Shown in pieces: positions 10,167-19,250 of a stretch of DNA of 64,000 nucleotides. Under the pieces are notes generated by a model. The model had not been told where the DNA came from and made no database searches. It saw nothing but the letters and a program-made list of their open reading frames with translations. The DNA is from JBEIQE01 sp040376705 (GTDB taxonomy: Bacteria; Pseudomonadota; Alphaproteobacteria; UBA2400). The position numbers were made by a program, and so were the translations under genes. Within the stretch, counting starts at the first letter, position 1. Every line of letters starts with the position of its first letter. The DNA is taken from the NCBI GenBank assembly GCA_040376705.1, contig JBEIQE010000001.1, positions 372,001 through 436,000 of the forward strand. Direction: 5' to 3'.

Positions 10167-12390
10167 CGACGGAGCGCCGCAAGGCGCTTCGCCGCAACCG
10201 TCCACAGATGACGGCCCCAGCTGGCTGGCTGAGGCCGCCCTGCTGGCGAGCGCAGACCCGTTAATTGAGGCCTTTACCATCCTCACAGGGCGCTTGCATC
10301 AGCCCATCAGTTCCATTCAGCTTAAGGCAGGCCTTTCGAGCGGAAGCTCGAAGGTCTCGCCGGCTGGTCTGGTTGAGGCAGCTGAGTACGCTGGCTTTGA
10401 AGTGCGCATTCTGCGTGTGCCACTTGAAAAAATCGGTGCCATCACCTTGCCGTGTATCCTCATCCTCAAGGGTGAGCGCGCCTGTGTGCTTGAGCGCAAA
10501 CTGAATAAAGAGACCTATCAGGTCACATTCCCCGAGCTGCCGGGCGAGAGCAAGCGCCTCTCTCATAAACATCTGTCAGCCGAATATGGTGGTTTTGCCA
10601 TCTTCGCCCGTCCGGGCACGCTTAATAAGCGCATCAGTGAAAAAGACGACTTCGAATACAAAAAGAAGGGCTGGTTCTGGAGCGCGATCAGGACACATCG
10701 CAAGATCTATCGCGATGTAATTGTGGCCGCGCTGGTGGTCAATATGTTTGCAGTGGTCTCGCCGCTGTTCGTTATGAACGTCTATGACCGCGTGGTGCCT
10801 AACAAAGCCATGGACACCCTGTGGGTGCTGGCAGTAGGCGCACTGGTCGCCTATCTGTTCGATATGTTCCTGCGCGGTTTGCGCGCCTACTTTGTAGATG
10901 CTGCCGGTAAAGAGGCAGATAAAGTCATCTCCGGCCGCCTGTTCCGCCATCTTGTGGCCATGCGTCTTGATAGCGGCCGCATCTCCGCTGGTTCGCTGGC
11001 GGATGAGCTCAAGCAGTATGAATCCCTGCGCGATTTTTTCACCACTGCCGCACTTACCACCGCTATCGATATTCCGTTCCTGTTTGTCTTCATCATCATG
11101 ATCTGGCTCATTGGCGGCTGGGTTGCCATCGTGCCACTCATTACAGTGCCGATAGCTCTGGCTGTGTGCTGGTCGGTGCAAAAGCCGCTTAATGAGTTGG
11201 TCAAAGTCGGCATGAAAGAGCGGGCGTATAAAAACAGCCTGCTGGTCGAGACCATCTCGGGCCTTGAGACAATTAAAACCCAGAACGCCGAAGCGGAAAT
11301 GCAAGGGCAGTGGACCCAGCTGGTCGAAATGGGTGGCCGCAACTGGGTACAAACCCGCGCCATCAGCAACTTCGCGCTTAACTTCACTGCGTGGATTTCG
11401 CAAATCTCCAACATCCTCATGGTTATTCTGGGTGTGTACCTGATTGCGCAAACCACCATCACCACCGGTGCGCTGGTGGCTTGTACCATTCTGCTTGGCC
11501 GCGTGATGGCACCGCTCGGCACCATTGCCAATTTGCTCACCCGCTTTACTCAGTCGCGAGAATCCCTCGAACAGCTCGACCGCTTCATGCAGCGCGAACC
11601 CGAGCGGCCACAGGGCAAAACCTACCTCTCACGCCCAAAGATCGAAGGCGACTTCCGCTTCGATAACGTGAAGTTCAAATACCCCGAGCAGGGCCCTTGG
11701 GCGCTTGAAGATATCAACCTGCACATCCGCCCCGGCGAACGTGTTGGTATTATCGGTGGTATGGGCTCGGGTAAGAGCACCTTCGTGCGTCTGCTCACTG
11801 GCCTTTACATGCCCACCGAAGGCTCGTTGCTGGTTGACGGCGCAGACATCCGCCAGATCGATCCCAGCGAATTACGTGCACGTATCGGTTTTGTCGAGCA
11901 GCTACCGTTCCTGTTTGCTGGTTCCATCCGCGATAATATCGCCCTCGGCCACCGCGATATTGATGATACCGCCGTGCTGCGCGCTGCGCGTATTGCCGGC
12001 GTAACCGAATTTACCAGTAATAGCGAAATGGGCCTCGACCAGCCGGTTGGCGAACGTGGCGTATTACTCTCAGGCGGGCAACGCCAAGCCGTAGCCCTTG
12101 CGCGCGCCTTCCTGTTCGACCCGCCGATTTTGTTGATGGATGAGCCCACCGGCTCGATGGACCGTGCATTTGAGAGCCGCTTTATCGACCGCTTGGGCAG
12201 CATCACCCATGGCAAGACACTGGTGATCATTACACATCGCCAGGCCATGCTCGCGCTGTGTGACCGCCTTATTGTGATGGATCAGGGCGTTATTCTGGCC
12301 GATGGGCCGAAGCAGGAAGTCATGAACGCGCTCAAGACCGGTCAGATCCGCCGCATGCGCCCGGGCCGTCCGGTTGGAGGCCTCACATGA
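10144..12390 (+). CDS. Type I secretion ABC transporter, permease/ATPase (LssB/LapB type)
   Basis: Inner-membrane exporter that energises adhesin secretion. 748 residues from a GTG start inside the end of the TolC gene. Order: an N-terminal C39-peptidase-like domain (about residues 25-160) without an obvious catalytic Cys-His pair, as in LapB-type transporters; an ABC transmembrane domain (about 180-470); and a C-terminal nucleotide-binding domain. Visible motifs are Walker A GGMGSGKST (538-546), signature LSGGQ (642-646), Walker B ILLMDEP (662-668) and H-loop His698. The degenerate peptidase domain suggests the substrate is not leader-cleaved but recognised through a C-terminal signal (family knowledge). 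The stop overlaps the next gene as ATGA. Confidence 0.95.
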   Translation: MTSSRADNDGAPQGASPQPSTDDGPSWLAEAALLASADPLIEAFTILTGRLHQPISSIQLKAGLSSGSSKVSPAGLVEAAEYAGFEVRILRVPLEKIGAITLPCILILKGERACVLERKLNKETYQVTFPELPGESKRLSHKHLSAEYGGFAIFARPGTLNKRISEKDDFEYKKKGWFWSAIRTHRKIYRDVIVAALVVNMFAVVSPLFVMNVYDRVVPNKAMDTLWVLAVGALVAYLFDMFLRGLRAYFVDAAGKEADKVISGRLFRHLVAMRLDSGRISAGSLADELKQYESLRDFFTTAALTTAIDIPFLFVFIIMIWLIGGWVAIVPLITVPIALAVCWSVQKPLNELVKVGMKERAYKNSLLVETISGLETIKTQNAEAEMQGQWTQLVEMGGRNWVQTRAISNFALNFTAWISQISNILMVILGVYLIAQTTITTGALVACTILLGRVMAPLGTIANLLTRFTQSRESLEQLDRFMQREPERPQGKTYLSRPKIEGDFRFDNVKFKYPEQGPWALEDINLHIRPGERVGIIGGMGSGKSTFVRLLTGLYMPTEGSLLVDGADIRQIDPSELRARIGFVEQLPFLFAGSIRDNIALGHRDIDDTAVLRAARIAGVTEFTSNSEMGLDQPVGERGVLLSGGQRQAVALARAFLFDPPILLMDEPTGSMDRAFESRFIDRLGSITHGKTLVIITHRQAMLALCDRLIVMDQGVILADGPKQEVMNALKTGQIRRMRPGRPVGGLT

Positions 12391-13766
12391 GTGGTATTCG
12401 CCGTTATATCGATATGCTCATGCCGCTGCATGATGACGTACTTGAAGATCCGTTCCACGATGGTGGCGCGCCGCGCATCACCCGCCGTCAGCAATGGCTG
12501 CTTTATGCGATTGTCTCGTTCTTTGTCGTCTTCCTCATCTGGGCGTTTTTCGCCACCGTGGATGAAGTGGCCAAGGCGCAGGGAAGGGTAGTGCCGTCTT
12601 CGATTGCGGACCGCATCATGCCAACCCAGCCGGCGCGCGTGGCGCAGGTGCTCACCCGCCTTGGTGAATCGGTTGAAAAAGATCAGGTCATTTTGCTGAT
12701 GTACCCGACGATTGCACAGACCGATAGCGCCACCGCCGAAAGCCGTTACTACACACTGCTCGCCAAGCAACAGCGCCTGCGCGCCGAGGCTGAGGGCATC
12801 GAAGCGCCCGAATTCTCGCCTCTGCTACTTGAGAAAGCAGCTGATGCTGTGCGTAGTGAGCAGCAGACATTCGATAGCAACAGCGAGCGTAACCAAACCC
12901 AGCTGACTACCATTAAAGAGCAGCTCGAGCAGCGTCGGCAGGAGCTGGAGCAGATTACCCAGCAGATTACTGATCTCTCGCGGCAGGCTGGCCTTGCAGC
13001 TGAAGAAGTGAATATGCTCAGCCCCCTGGTGCGCGATGGTGCTGCTTCCCGCCGCGATTTGCTGCGCGCCCAGCAAAGCCTTGCTGCTTCCCGCTCCGAG
13101 CTTAACCGCCTGACCAACAGCAAGCCCACAGCCGCCGCTGCGGTGCGCGAGGCCGAGAGCAAAATTGCCGAGTTTGATGCCACCTTTAAGGCCGACGCGC
13201 GCACCCAGCTCAGTCAGCTTGAATCTGAAATCGGCCCACTCGAAACTGCGGTTAAGTCAGCCCGTGGTGAGCTGGCAGCGATTGAGGTACGTGCCCTGCG
13301 CGCAGGCAAAGTACAGCTGGTTACAGTAACCGAAGGCAGCATCGTGCAGCCCGGCCAGCAGCAGCCGATGATCGAGATTGTGCCCGAAGGCGAAGCGCTG
13401 GTGGTTGAGGCGCAGGTGCGCCCGGCGGATATTGCCTTCATTCGTCCCGGCCAGAGCGCGACTGTAAAGATTACAGCTTATGATTTTTCCATCTACGGCG
13501 GTCTTGATGCCAAGGTGCAGGACATCAGCCCTGATACGATTACCAATGAGCGCGGCGACAGCTTCTACCGCGTACGCCTGCAAACCACCCGTAACTGCTT
13601 TGTCGATCTGGCTGAGCGTTGCCGTCAGGGCCGCCAGGGAGAAAGCCTGATCATTTCAACCGGTATGACCGCCGAGGTAGATATCATTACCGGCGAGAAG
13701 ACTGTGCTTAACTACCTGCTCAAGCCGTTCATCAAGGCCAGCCGCAACGCTATGACAGAGCGCTAA
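12387..13766 (+). CDS. HlyD-family periplasmic adaptor of the type I secretion system
   Basis: Membrane-fusion protein joining the ABC transporter to the TolC channel. 459 residues; the ATG overlaps the upstream TGA (ATGA). A short cytoplasmic N-terminus is followed by one membrane segment (about residues 35-56), a lipoyl half-motif, a long coiled coil (about 110-290, rich in Gln/Glu/Arg), and a beta-barrel region with VEAQVRPADIAFIRPGQ, characteristic of HlyD/LapC. It completes the adhesin - TolC - ABC - HlyD set. Its last four bases overlap the convergent NIF3-like gene. Confidence 0.95.
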   Translation: MSGIRRYIDMLMPLHDDVLEDPFHDGGAPRITRRQQWLLYAIVSFFVVFLIWAFFATVDEVAKAQGRVVPSSIADRIMPTQPARVAQVLTRLGESVEKDQVILLMYPTIAQTDSATAESRYYTLLAKQQRLRAEAEGIEAPEFSPLLLEKAADAVRSEQQTFDSNSERNQTQLTTIKEQLEQRRQELEQITQQITDLSRQAGLAAEEVNMLSPLVRDGAASRRDLLRAQQSLAASRSELNRLTNSKPTAAAAVREAESKIAEFDATFKADARTQLSQLESEIGPLETAVKSARGELAAIEVRALRAGKVQLVTVTEGSIVQPGQQQPMIEIVPEGEALVVEAQVRPADIAFIRPGQSATVKITAYDFSIYGGLDAKVQDISPDTITNERGDSFYRVRLQTTRNCFVDLAERCRQGRQGESLIISTGMTAEVDIITGEKTVLNYLLKPFIKASRNAMTER

Positions 13767-14086
13767 TAATCCGCTAGCTCATAAACTTCGTAGCCGATTT
13801 CTTCATACGGGTGGGCAGCACGCATAGCGGCTAATACCGCTGCAATATCACTTTGCATTACATCGACCTGAATTTGCTCTTCCTCAACCACCTCAGGCGT
13901 ACCAACTGCGCCGATATGCGGGTTAGCGCCAGCTAGCGGCGTAAAGCGCCCAGTACCGCGAATGGAGAACGAGCAGTGGGAGTAATTTCGCACGCGCCCC
14001 GCACCAGCATCGCCCAGTGCTTTACGCACAGCCTCCACATGCGTGAGCGGCACATTTACGATCAGCTTAAGGCGTTTGTCAGCCAA
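13763..14086 (-). CDS. NIF3/YqfO-like small protein with CutA-like fold
   Basis: 107 residues. The opening KLIVNVPLTHVEAVRKALGDAGAG, split around residues 6-29, and the ending HPYEEIGYEVYEL are the hallmarks of the stand-alone NIF3-insert/YqfO family, which folds like CutA and PII proteins. No biochemical function is established for the stand-alone form. It ends 4 bases inside the convergent HlyD gene and lies 6 bases downstream of the membrane-protein gene at 14093, so the two are probably co-transcribed. Confidence 0.75.
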   Translation of the reverse strand: MADKRLKLIVNVPLTHVEAVRKALGDAGAGRVRNYSHCSFSIRGTGRFTPLAGANPHIGAVGTPEVVEEEQIQVDVMQSDIAAVLAAMRAAHPYEEIGYEVYELADY

Positions 14087-14092
14087 GGCGGG

Positions 14093-14878
14093 TTACTTGA
14101 GCGTACCGGGGGCCATCCAGCCATTGGCGCGGCCATTTGGCGTTGCAAAGCTTACGGCAATCCAGCCATCAGGGCGCACTTCAACCACCGTCAGGCGAAT
14201 ACGCGGCGGGCCGTTAAAGGCGGGCTGGTTATTGGTGTTACCAGGTGAGCTGTAAATCGGCGTGGTAGCGGTCAGCTGCACTTCGGTGCCCACAGTCGGG
14301 CCTGCCGGAACAAACTGCTGGCCCTGCTGGCTAATCGCGGGCGGAACGGCAGGCGGTACTTCAGGCGCAGATGTACAGCCACGGCCAACCATGAGGCCAG
14401 CGAGCAGCAGGCCAACCGACCACATACCCACGATGGGGGCAAACTGCATAAAGAACTTCTGGCGCGAGGCGGGATCCATCTGCTTGCCGGTCTGCATCTC
14501 TTCCAGCATCTGGTCCATACGGGCCTTGGATTCAACGAGTTCAGCGCGCGCCTCTTCAAGATGGCGGCTGTTACTCTCGATCAGCGTAATCAGCGAAGCT
14601 CCACTATCACCAGAAAGGCCCTGCTGCACACCAGCCGCTACAGCGGCGTTCAGGCCTTCACGGTCGAGGTGGAAGGCAGGCAGGCGGGCCAGATGCTCCA
14701 TCGCCTGCAGCATGCGCTTGGTATCGCCCACGACCTGGGTAAGGGCATTGCCCCACTCAGGGGTCATGTTCATGCCCTTGCGTACTTCCTGCTGCAAACC
14801 TACCAGTCGTTCGGTCAGAACGGCGGTGTGATTGACGAGTTCCTGAATTGCCTGTGCTGGCGTATGAGTTGCCATCAT
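14093..14878 (-). CDS. Unknown membrane protein with cytoplasmic helical domain and C-terminal SH3-like domain
   Basis: I do not recognise a family. 261 residues (two adjacent ATGs; the second at 14875 is better spaced from GGGG). Residues 1-145 are helical with a coiled-coil-prone stretch near 100-130. A single membrane segment lies at about 146-165 (IVGMWSVGLLLAGLMVG). A Pro-rich linker follows, and residues 197-261 look like an SH3b-type domain (QLTATTPIYSSPG ... GWIAVSF ... GWMAPGTL). The predicted topology puts the SH3-like part in the periplasm, where such domains often bind cell wall (inference). It sits upstream of the NIF3-like gene on the same strand. Confidence 0.55.
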   Translation of the reverse strand: MMATHTPAQAIQELVNHTAVLTERLVGLQQEVRKGMNMTPEWGNALTQVVGDTKRMLQAMEHLARLPAFHLDREGLNAAVAAGVQQGLSGDSGASLITLIESNSRHLEEARAELVESKARMDQMLEEMQTGKQMDPASRQKFFMQFAPIVGMWSVGLLLAGLMVGRGCTSAPEVPPAVPPAISQQGQQFVPAGPTVGTEVQLTATTPIYSSPGNTNNQPAFNGPPRIRLTVVEVRPDGWIAVSFATPNGRANGWMAPGTLK

Positions 14879-14922
14879 CTACCCCTTGAATTACCACGCA
14901 GTTATACGGCTTCTCGGCTTTT

Positions 14923-15765
14923 TTATAAAGGCCCTGTTTCGTAAGGGTGATTCGCGCTCTCCAGCCCCCATTCGGCCCAGGAACCGTCGTAAACAGCTAC
15001 ATTTGGCACACCAATTTCATACAGCGCCAGCGCCAGCACACAAGCGCTAACCCCGCTGCCACAGCACACTGTAAGGGGTTTTGTGCGTTCGATTGCACTA
15101 AACCGCTGCTGCAGCTCGGGCAGGGGACGCAGGGTTTGCCCGGCCACCAGCAGCTCGGCAAACGGCAGGTTAAGCGAATGCGGAATATGGCCACCGCGGC
15201 GCTGCGGCCACACTTCTGGGGCTCTTCCTTCGAATCGGCCAGCCGGGCGGGCGTCGATCAGCAGCTCGGCCTGTGTGGTGAGATTTGCAGCCACCTCATC
15301 CAGTGTACGTAAAAGCTGTTTGCGCAACACTGCCTTGAAGGTGCTGGGGAGTGGTACTGGCACATCAGTAGTAACAGGACGGTTTTCTTCGCGCCATTTA
15401 GGCAGGCCACCATCAAGCACCATAACCCTATCGTGCCCCATGGCACGCAGCATCCACCAGGCACGCGGCGCGCTGAATATGCCCATCGCGTCATACGCCA
15501 CCACCAGATCATCATTTTTGATACCGAGCGCAGAAATCTTTTCGGCAAAGAATTCAGCCGCTGGCAGCATATGTGGCAGGCCGGAAGATTGATCGGCAAT
15601 CGCATCAATATCGAAGAAAATTGCTCCCGGAATATGTGACGCAGCGTACTCTGCGCGCGGGTTACGTTTGATATTAGGGGGAAAATAGCTCGCATCGATA
15701 ATCTTGATGCCCGGATTACCGAGATTCTCACTCAGCCACTGCGTTGTTACCAAACCTGAAGACAT
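14923..15765 (-). CDS. sseA: 3-mercaptopyruvate sulfurtransferase (double rhodanese)
   Basis: Transfers sulfur from 3-mercaptopyruvate to thiol or cyanide acceptors. 280 residues, the usual length. The first rhodanese-like domain spans about 5-125 (inactive type, with DASYFPP and HIPGAIFFDID). The second spans about 155-275, with active-site loop CGSGVSA and catalytic Cys235. CG[ST]GV[ST]A is the mercaptopyruvate-type loop rather than the CRKGVTA loop of thiosulfate sulfurtransferases. Monocistronic by position; 44 bases separate it from the next minus-strand gene. Confidence 0.92.
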   Translation of the reverse strand: MSSGLVTTQWLSENLGNPGIKIIDASYFPPNIKRNPRAEYAASHIPGAIFFDIDAIADQSSGLPHMLPAAEFFAEKISALGIKNDDLVVAYDAMGIFSAPRAWWMLRAMGHDRVMVLDGGLPKWREENRPVTTDVPVPLPSTFKAVLRKQLLRTLDEVAANLTTQAELLIDARPAGRFEGRAPEVWPQRRGGHIPHSLNLPFAELLVAGQTLRPLPELQQRFSAIERTKPLTVCCGSGVSACVLALALYEIGVPNVAVYDGSWAEWGLESANHPYETGPL

Positions 15766-15956
15766 GATTTTATTTGCTCCCTAAATGCCAATCTCAAAAC
15801 TTTGTAAGCCTTGTTGTGCCAGAATCAGAGTGTTGAGAAGGGTAAGGTAAATGCATCTTAATTAATAGGGTTGCTGCAAATTAACCGGATTATAAGGCAT
15901 TTGTGGCAATCTGATTTTAGAAGCATAGACCTTCAGGGATAAGGGCAAACAACCAG

Positions 15957-16517
15957 ATGGCGTATTTGGATACATATACTCCGATCACCGTCGCGAACAG
16001 CAAGTCGTTCAACGATGGCGCTGACTTTAATCGCCCTGAGCTGATGGGTGGCAGCGTTATCTCCATGGCGCCCGGTGGCCGTTCACTCTCTGACATGCTC
16101 AAAGGTTTTGATGAACCGGGCCCAGCGCCTATCACTCCGGGTACATTTGTGCGCGCCATTGAGGCCGAAGCCAATGCCTGGGGTAACCAGTTTGCACAAA
16201 CAGTACAGCAGGCCCAGCAGGCTGCTGCCAGTTATTGGGCTGCACCTCCTGTACCCGCAGCCAAGACCGCACCTTCTGGTTACGAGCGTGCAGCTCAAGT
16301 TGCTGATGGCTTGGCCAATACAATTGGCAGCTTTGCCGATGGTCTGGCTGGGTCGCTTACAGGTGCTTCCAAACCGGCAATGCCTGAAGTGGGTGTTGAA
16401 ATGGCCTCACTCAGAGGTAGTTTCGGTCAGCTCTCGCAGAGCGAACCTTCGGCCTTCGAGCGCCGCTACCAGCAACCGGGTGTACCGCGCAAACCGGGTG
16501 GCAGCGACTACGTATAA
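15957..16517 (+). CDS. Hypothetical Ala/Pro-rich protein
   Basis: Not recognised. 186 residues with no signal peptide and no membrane segment. The sequence is low-complexity: Gln/Ala-rich around residues 80-100 (QFAQTVQQAQQAAASYW), a short glycine-rich helix (LANTIGSFADGLAGSLTG), and a Pro/Gly-rich C-terminus. A purine-rich stretch (AGGGATAAGGG) precedes the ATG. It stands alone between the divergent sulfurtransferase gene and the convergent Nudix gene, and ends in a strong terminator. Confidence 0.6.
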   Translation: MAYLDTYTPITVANSKSFNDGADFNRPELMGGSVISMAPGGRSLSDMLKGFDEPGPAPITPGTFVRAIEAEANAWGNQFAQTVQQAQQAAASYWAAPPVPAAKTAPSGYERAAQVADGLANTIGSFADGLAGSLTGASKPAMPEVGVEMASLRGSFGQLSQSEPSAFERRYQQPGVPRKPGGSDYV

Positions 16518-16538
16518 CTGAGCTAAGCTTCAGAACAC

Positions 16539-16568
16539 ACCGGCTGGCGCAAAGCCAGCCGGTTTTGT
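16539..16568 (+). terminator. Rho-independent terminator between convergent genes
   Basis: A perfect 10-bp stem (ACCGGCTGGC / GCCAGCCGGT) with loop GCAAA is followed by TTTGTTTT. It lies 21 bases after the upstream stop and immediately before the end of the convergent Nudix gene. Confidence 0.88.
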
Positions 16569-16569
16569 T

Positions 16570-17217
16570 TTATGCAGCTGACCATTCTTGACGCAAACGT
16601 GCGCGGTGACGTGCCAACCAGTTGAGCGCCAGCAGGCAATTGGCATCCTTGATAAAACCGCTATCGGCCATCTCAAGGGCGGCATCAAAATCCAGAATAT
16701 GTGTGCGGATGTCTTCCTGCTCGGTATGCAGACCCGCAAAGGCAGCAACCTGCTGACTATCAACGCTACAAATAAACAGGGTGGTATCTTCCGAGCAGCC
16801 GCCGGGATTACCAAGATAATGCCCGATTTTAATGATCTTTGTAGCAGTAGCTCCCGCTTCCTCGCGCATTTCGCGAACAGCTGCACGTTCAGCTGTCTCA
16901 CCCGCATCGCGCCTGCCAGCTACCGGCTCGAGCGTCCAACCGGCCGAGATTTTGGCGGCATAAGCCGAGATGCGAAACTGCTCGATGAGAATAACCTTAT
17001 CGCGAACAGGGTCATACGGCAGCACCACCGAACAAGCATTAGTTCCCGCTTCCGACATTACCTCGCGCGAGAAAACATCGCTCATCTGGCCATTAAACAA
17101 ACGGCGTCTGATGGTGTATTCATGCATCTGCCTGAAACCAGCATAAAGCGTTTTGGTTTCAATCACCTCAACTGCGGCTTCGCCAAGAGGCACCACTGGC
17201 CCAAGCGTGATTGGCAT
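16570..17217 (-). CDS. Nudix hydrolase, ADP-ribose pyrophosphatase-like (canonical box)
   Basis: Likely hydrolyses ADP-ribose or a related nucleoside diphosphate sugar. 215 residues from the ATG at 17217, which overlaps the upstream stop as TAATG and has AAGGA 9 bases upstream; an in-frame ATG at 17226 is the alternative. The Nudix box is complete: G, five residues, E, seven residues, then REMREEAGA. The region before it (GWTLEPVAG) and the long N-terminal beta region match the NudF/ADPRase subgroup. It is a tandem paralogue of the upstream gene; both end in CLxALNWLARHRxRLRxEW. Confidence 0.88.
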   Translation of the reverse strand: MPITLGPVVPLGEAAVEVIETKTLYAGFRQMHEYTIRRRLFNGQMSDVFSREVMSEAGTNACSVVLPYDPVRDKVILIEQFRISAYAAKISAGWTLEPVAGRRDAGETAERAAVREMREEAGATATKIIKIGHYLGNPGGCSEDTTLFICSVDSQQVAAFAGLHTEQEDIRTHILDFDAALEMADSGFIKDANCLLALNWLARHRARLRQEWSAA

Positions 17218-17870
17218 TATCGCCATTCCTTGCGCAGACGCTCGCGATGACGTGCCAGCCAGTTCAGTGCAATCAGGCAATTGCCGTTATCAATCTGGTT
17301 ACTGTCGACCAGTTGCATAGCCTCATCAAAACTCAGTACATGCGTGCGGATATATTCATGCTCGGCCTCAAGTCCGGCAATATCGCCGCCTTCGCCAGCC
17401 TCAATCTCGCCAACGAATAAATGAATGACTTCGGTAAAGGCACCGGGCGAGGGCATGTAATGCCCGATTTTTACAACGCGCTTGGCTTCGCGGTTGCACT
17501 CTTCAAGGCATTCGCGGCGGGCAGTGGTTTCAGGATCATCGCCGACTTCAATTAAACCAGCTACAGGCTCGAGGGTCCAACCATTGGTACGTTTAGCGAT
17601 GTAGGAGGGCAGGCGTAGCTGCTCGATCAGCACCACAACATCGCGCACAGGATCGTAAGGCAACAGCACGCTGGCCGACGCAGTAGGCCCAACCGACATG
17701 ATTTCGCGCATATACGGCTGTGTAACCTCGCCATTATAGCCGCGGGTGCGCAGGCTGTAAGTCTCAACCCGGACGAAGTTTTTGTAGGAAAGCTCGTGGC
17801 TGAGAACCTCAAGCGCAACCTCACCAGGCTCACATTGGGGGCCTAGCGGGAATAATTTTGAATTAGACAA
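17217..17870 (-). CDS. Nudix-family protein, ADP-ribose pyrophosphatase-like with degenerate box
   Basis: 217 residues from a TTG start supported by TGAGGTTTCC just upstream; no nearby ATG fits. It aligns end to end with the downstream Nudix protein. Its box is altered: the first Glu is Asp (GLIEVGD) and the end reads RECLEECNR where REUxEExGU is expected, so the conserved Gly is Asn and a hydrophobic residue is Arg. The central REx2EE metal-binding core is kept, so activity may remain, perhaps on a different substrate (inference). It overlaps the next gene by one base, indicating coupled translation. Confidence 0.85.
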   Translation of the reverse strand: MSNSKLFPLGPQCEPGEVALEVLSHELSYKNFVRVETYSLRTRGYNGEVTQPYMREIMSVGPTASASVLLPYDPVRDVVVLIEQLRLPSYIAKRTNGWTLEPVAGLIEVGDDPETTARRECLEECNREAKRVVKIGHYMPSPGAFTEVIHLFVGEIEAGEGGDIAGLEAEHEYIRTHVLSFDEAMQLVDSNQIDNGNCLIALNWLARHRERLRKEWR

Positions 17871-17906
17871 GGAAACCTCATACCGGACGTGAGGTGGAAA
17901 TCATGG

Positions 17907-17978
17907 CTCCCTGAGACGGGCTCGAACCGCCGACCCGGTGATTAACAGTCACCTGCTCTACCACTGAGCTATCAGGGA
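17907..17978 (-). tRNA. tRNA-Asn (GTT)
   Basis: Reverse-strand cloverleaf. The acceptor TCCCTGA pairs with TCAGGGA, with discriminator G. The D arm reads GCTC...GAGC, the anticodon loop CTGTTAA gives GTT, and the T loop is TTCGAGC. CCA is not encoded. Confidence 0.95.
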
Positions 17979-18160
17979 ACAACATGAGGGCCGCGTTGTA
18001 ACAATCATCTCACTGATTGCCAAGCACAAAATGCACAAACAGCAATAATGCCCAAATATCTGGCATTTTAGGCGTTAACCAAGGAAAGGGTTTGCTTTCG
18101 CGAGCGCGTTTTAATATGTTGTTAACAAATATTTCAAGCATACTTTGGAGTTTGCAGACA

Positions 18161-19177
18161 ATGTCTTTGAAAAAGACGGCTGGCAGCCGCTTCTCGATTC
18201 GTCACCTCATTGCAGGTCTTGCCCTCACTTTGGGCGCATCGGCCATGGCCCATGCTGCAGCGCCATCGGTGCATGAAAAGCCTGTAGATGGCATGGATTG
18301 CACGCCTGTGACGGTTGCCATACCCGGCAAAGCTCCCACCGCTGTGAAGGTACCTGTCAAAAAGCTTACTGCCGAGCAGCTGGCCAAGGCGAATGCTGAA
18401 TACAGGAAGCTCACACCAGAACAGCGCGCCGCCAAGGATAAGGCCTTTATCGCTGCGCGTGCTGCCAAGGCTGCTGCGCTGGCCAAGATGAATCCCGGCA
18501 CACCTGCTAGCTCGAAAACCCTTTATAGCTGCGTAAACCCGCAGGCGCCTAACGCCCCTGTTATTCCTGGCCTGCCGCGCTTTGGTGTACCTGATACACC
18601 GCAGAACTTCACACCCAACCCGAACGTGACACCGCGCACGCCATTGTTCCCGCCGGGTATCTACATTCCTGGTGTACCGGGCATTCCGACAGTTCCAACG
18701 GTCCCGACCGACCCGACCAATCCCTGCACAGCCTTCCTTGACCTGCTGAAGGATGATCAAGGCAAGTACATCGATAGCCGCGTTGAGAATGCGTGGAAAG
18801 ATATGCCGGGTATGGCCAAGAAGTGTGAAATTCCCGAGCCCGCAACACCGCCGGTCGTAACACCGCCTGTTGTTGTGCCCCCAGTAGTTGTACCTCCTGT
18901 GGTCACACCCCCAGTCGTGACCCCACCTACCGAACCCCCAGTAGTTACACCGCCAGTTATTCCGCCAGTCGTAACCCCTCCGGTATTACCGCCGGGCGTG
19001 ATCGACTGCCGCGATTACATAAACCTGCCGCCAGACCGTAAGCCGGTTGAGTGCCAGCCAGTGCACAACGTGCCTGAACCGGGCTCACTTGCACTGGCCT
19101 TCCTCGGGATTGCTGCACTGGCATGGACGCGCTTGCGCAAGCCAGCAGCTGCGCCATCTAACAACCCCAAGCCTTAA
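18161..19177 (+). CDS. PEP-CTERM sorting-domain protein with Pro-rich repeat region
   Basis: Exported protein probably processed by an exosortase. 338 residues from the ATG at 18161 (TTGGAG upstream). Signal peptide with core LIAGLALTLGASAMA. An Ala/Lys-rich helical stretch follows (about residues 65-105), then a Pro-rich zone (about 225-285) of PPVV/TPP repeats. The C-terminus is VPEPGSLALAFLGIAALAW (from residue 304) plus a basic tail, a textbook PEP-CTERM signal of VPEP, membrane helix and Arg/Lys. The extra codons from 18017 would place a long tail before the signal peptide and are rejected. No exosortase gene is in the window. The middle has no recognisable enzyme domain. Confidence 0.8.
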   Translation: MSLKKTAGSRFSIRHLIAGLALTLGASAMAHAAAPSVHEKPVDGMDCTPVTVAIPGKAPTAVKVPVKKLTAEQLAKANAEYRKLTPEQRAAKDKAFIAARAAKAAALAKMNPGTPASSKTLYSCVNPQAPNAPVIPGLPRFGVPDTPQNFTPNPNVTPRTPLFPPGIYIPGVPGIPTVPTVPTDPTNPCTAFLDLLKDDQGKYIDSRVENAWKDMPGMAKKCEIPEPATPPVVTPPVVVPPVVVPPVVTPPVVTPPTEPPVVTPPVIPPVVTPPVLPPGVIDCRDYINLPPDRKPVECQPVHNVPEPGSLALAFLGIAALAWTRLRKPAAAPSNNPKP

Positions 19178-19198
19178 GCGACAGATAAACGCAAAGTG

Positions 19199-19234
19199 CA
19201 GCCAGCTCCGTAAGGGGCTGGCTGTTCTGCTTTG
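19199..19234 (+). terminator. Probable terminator after the PEP-CTERM gene
   Basis: An 11-bp stem (CAGCCAGCTCC / GGGGCTGGCTG, one wobble pair) with loop GTAA is followed by TTCTGCTTT, a weak T-tract. It lies between the convergent PEP-CTERM and tRNA-Cys genes and may serve both strands. Confidence 0.55.
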
Positions 19235-19250
19235 TGGGCAAGAAATAGGT

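Noticed and set aside
10576..11451. 291-codon antisense frame over the ABC transporter
   Set aside because: Low-complexity His/Gln/Asp-rich translation, opposite a well-supported gene.
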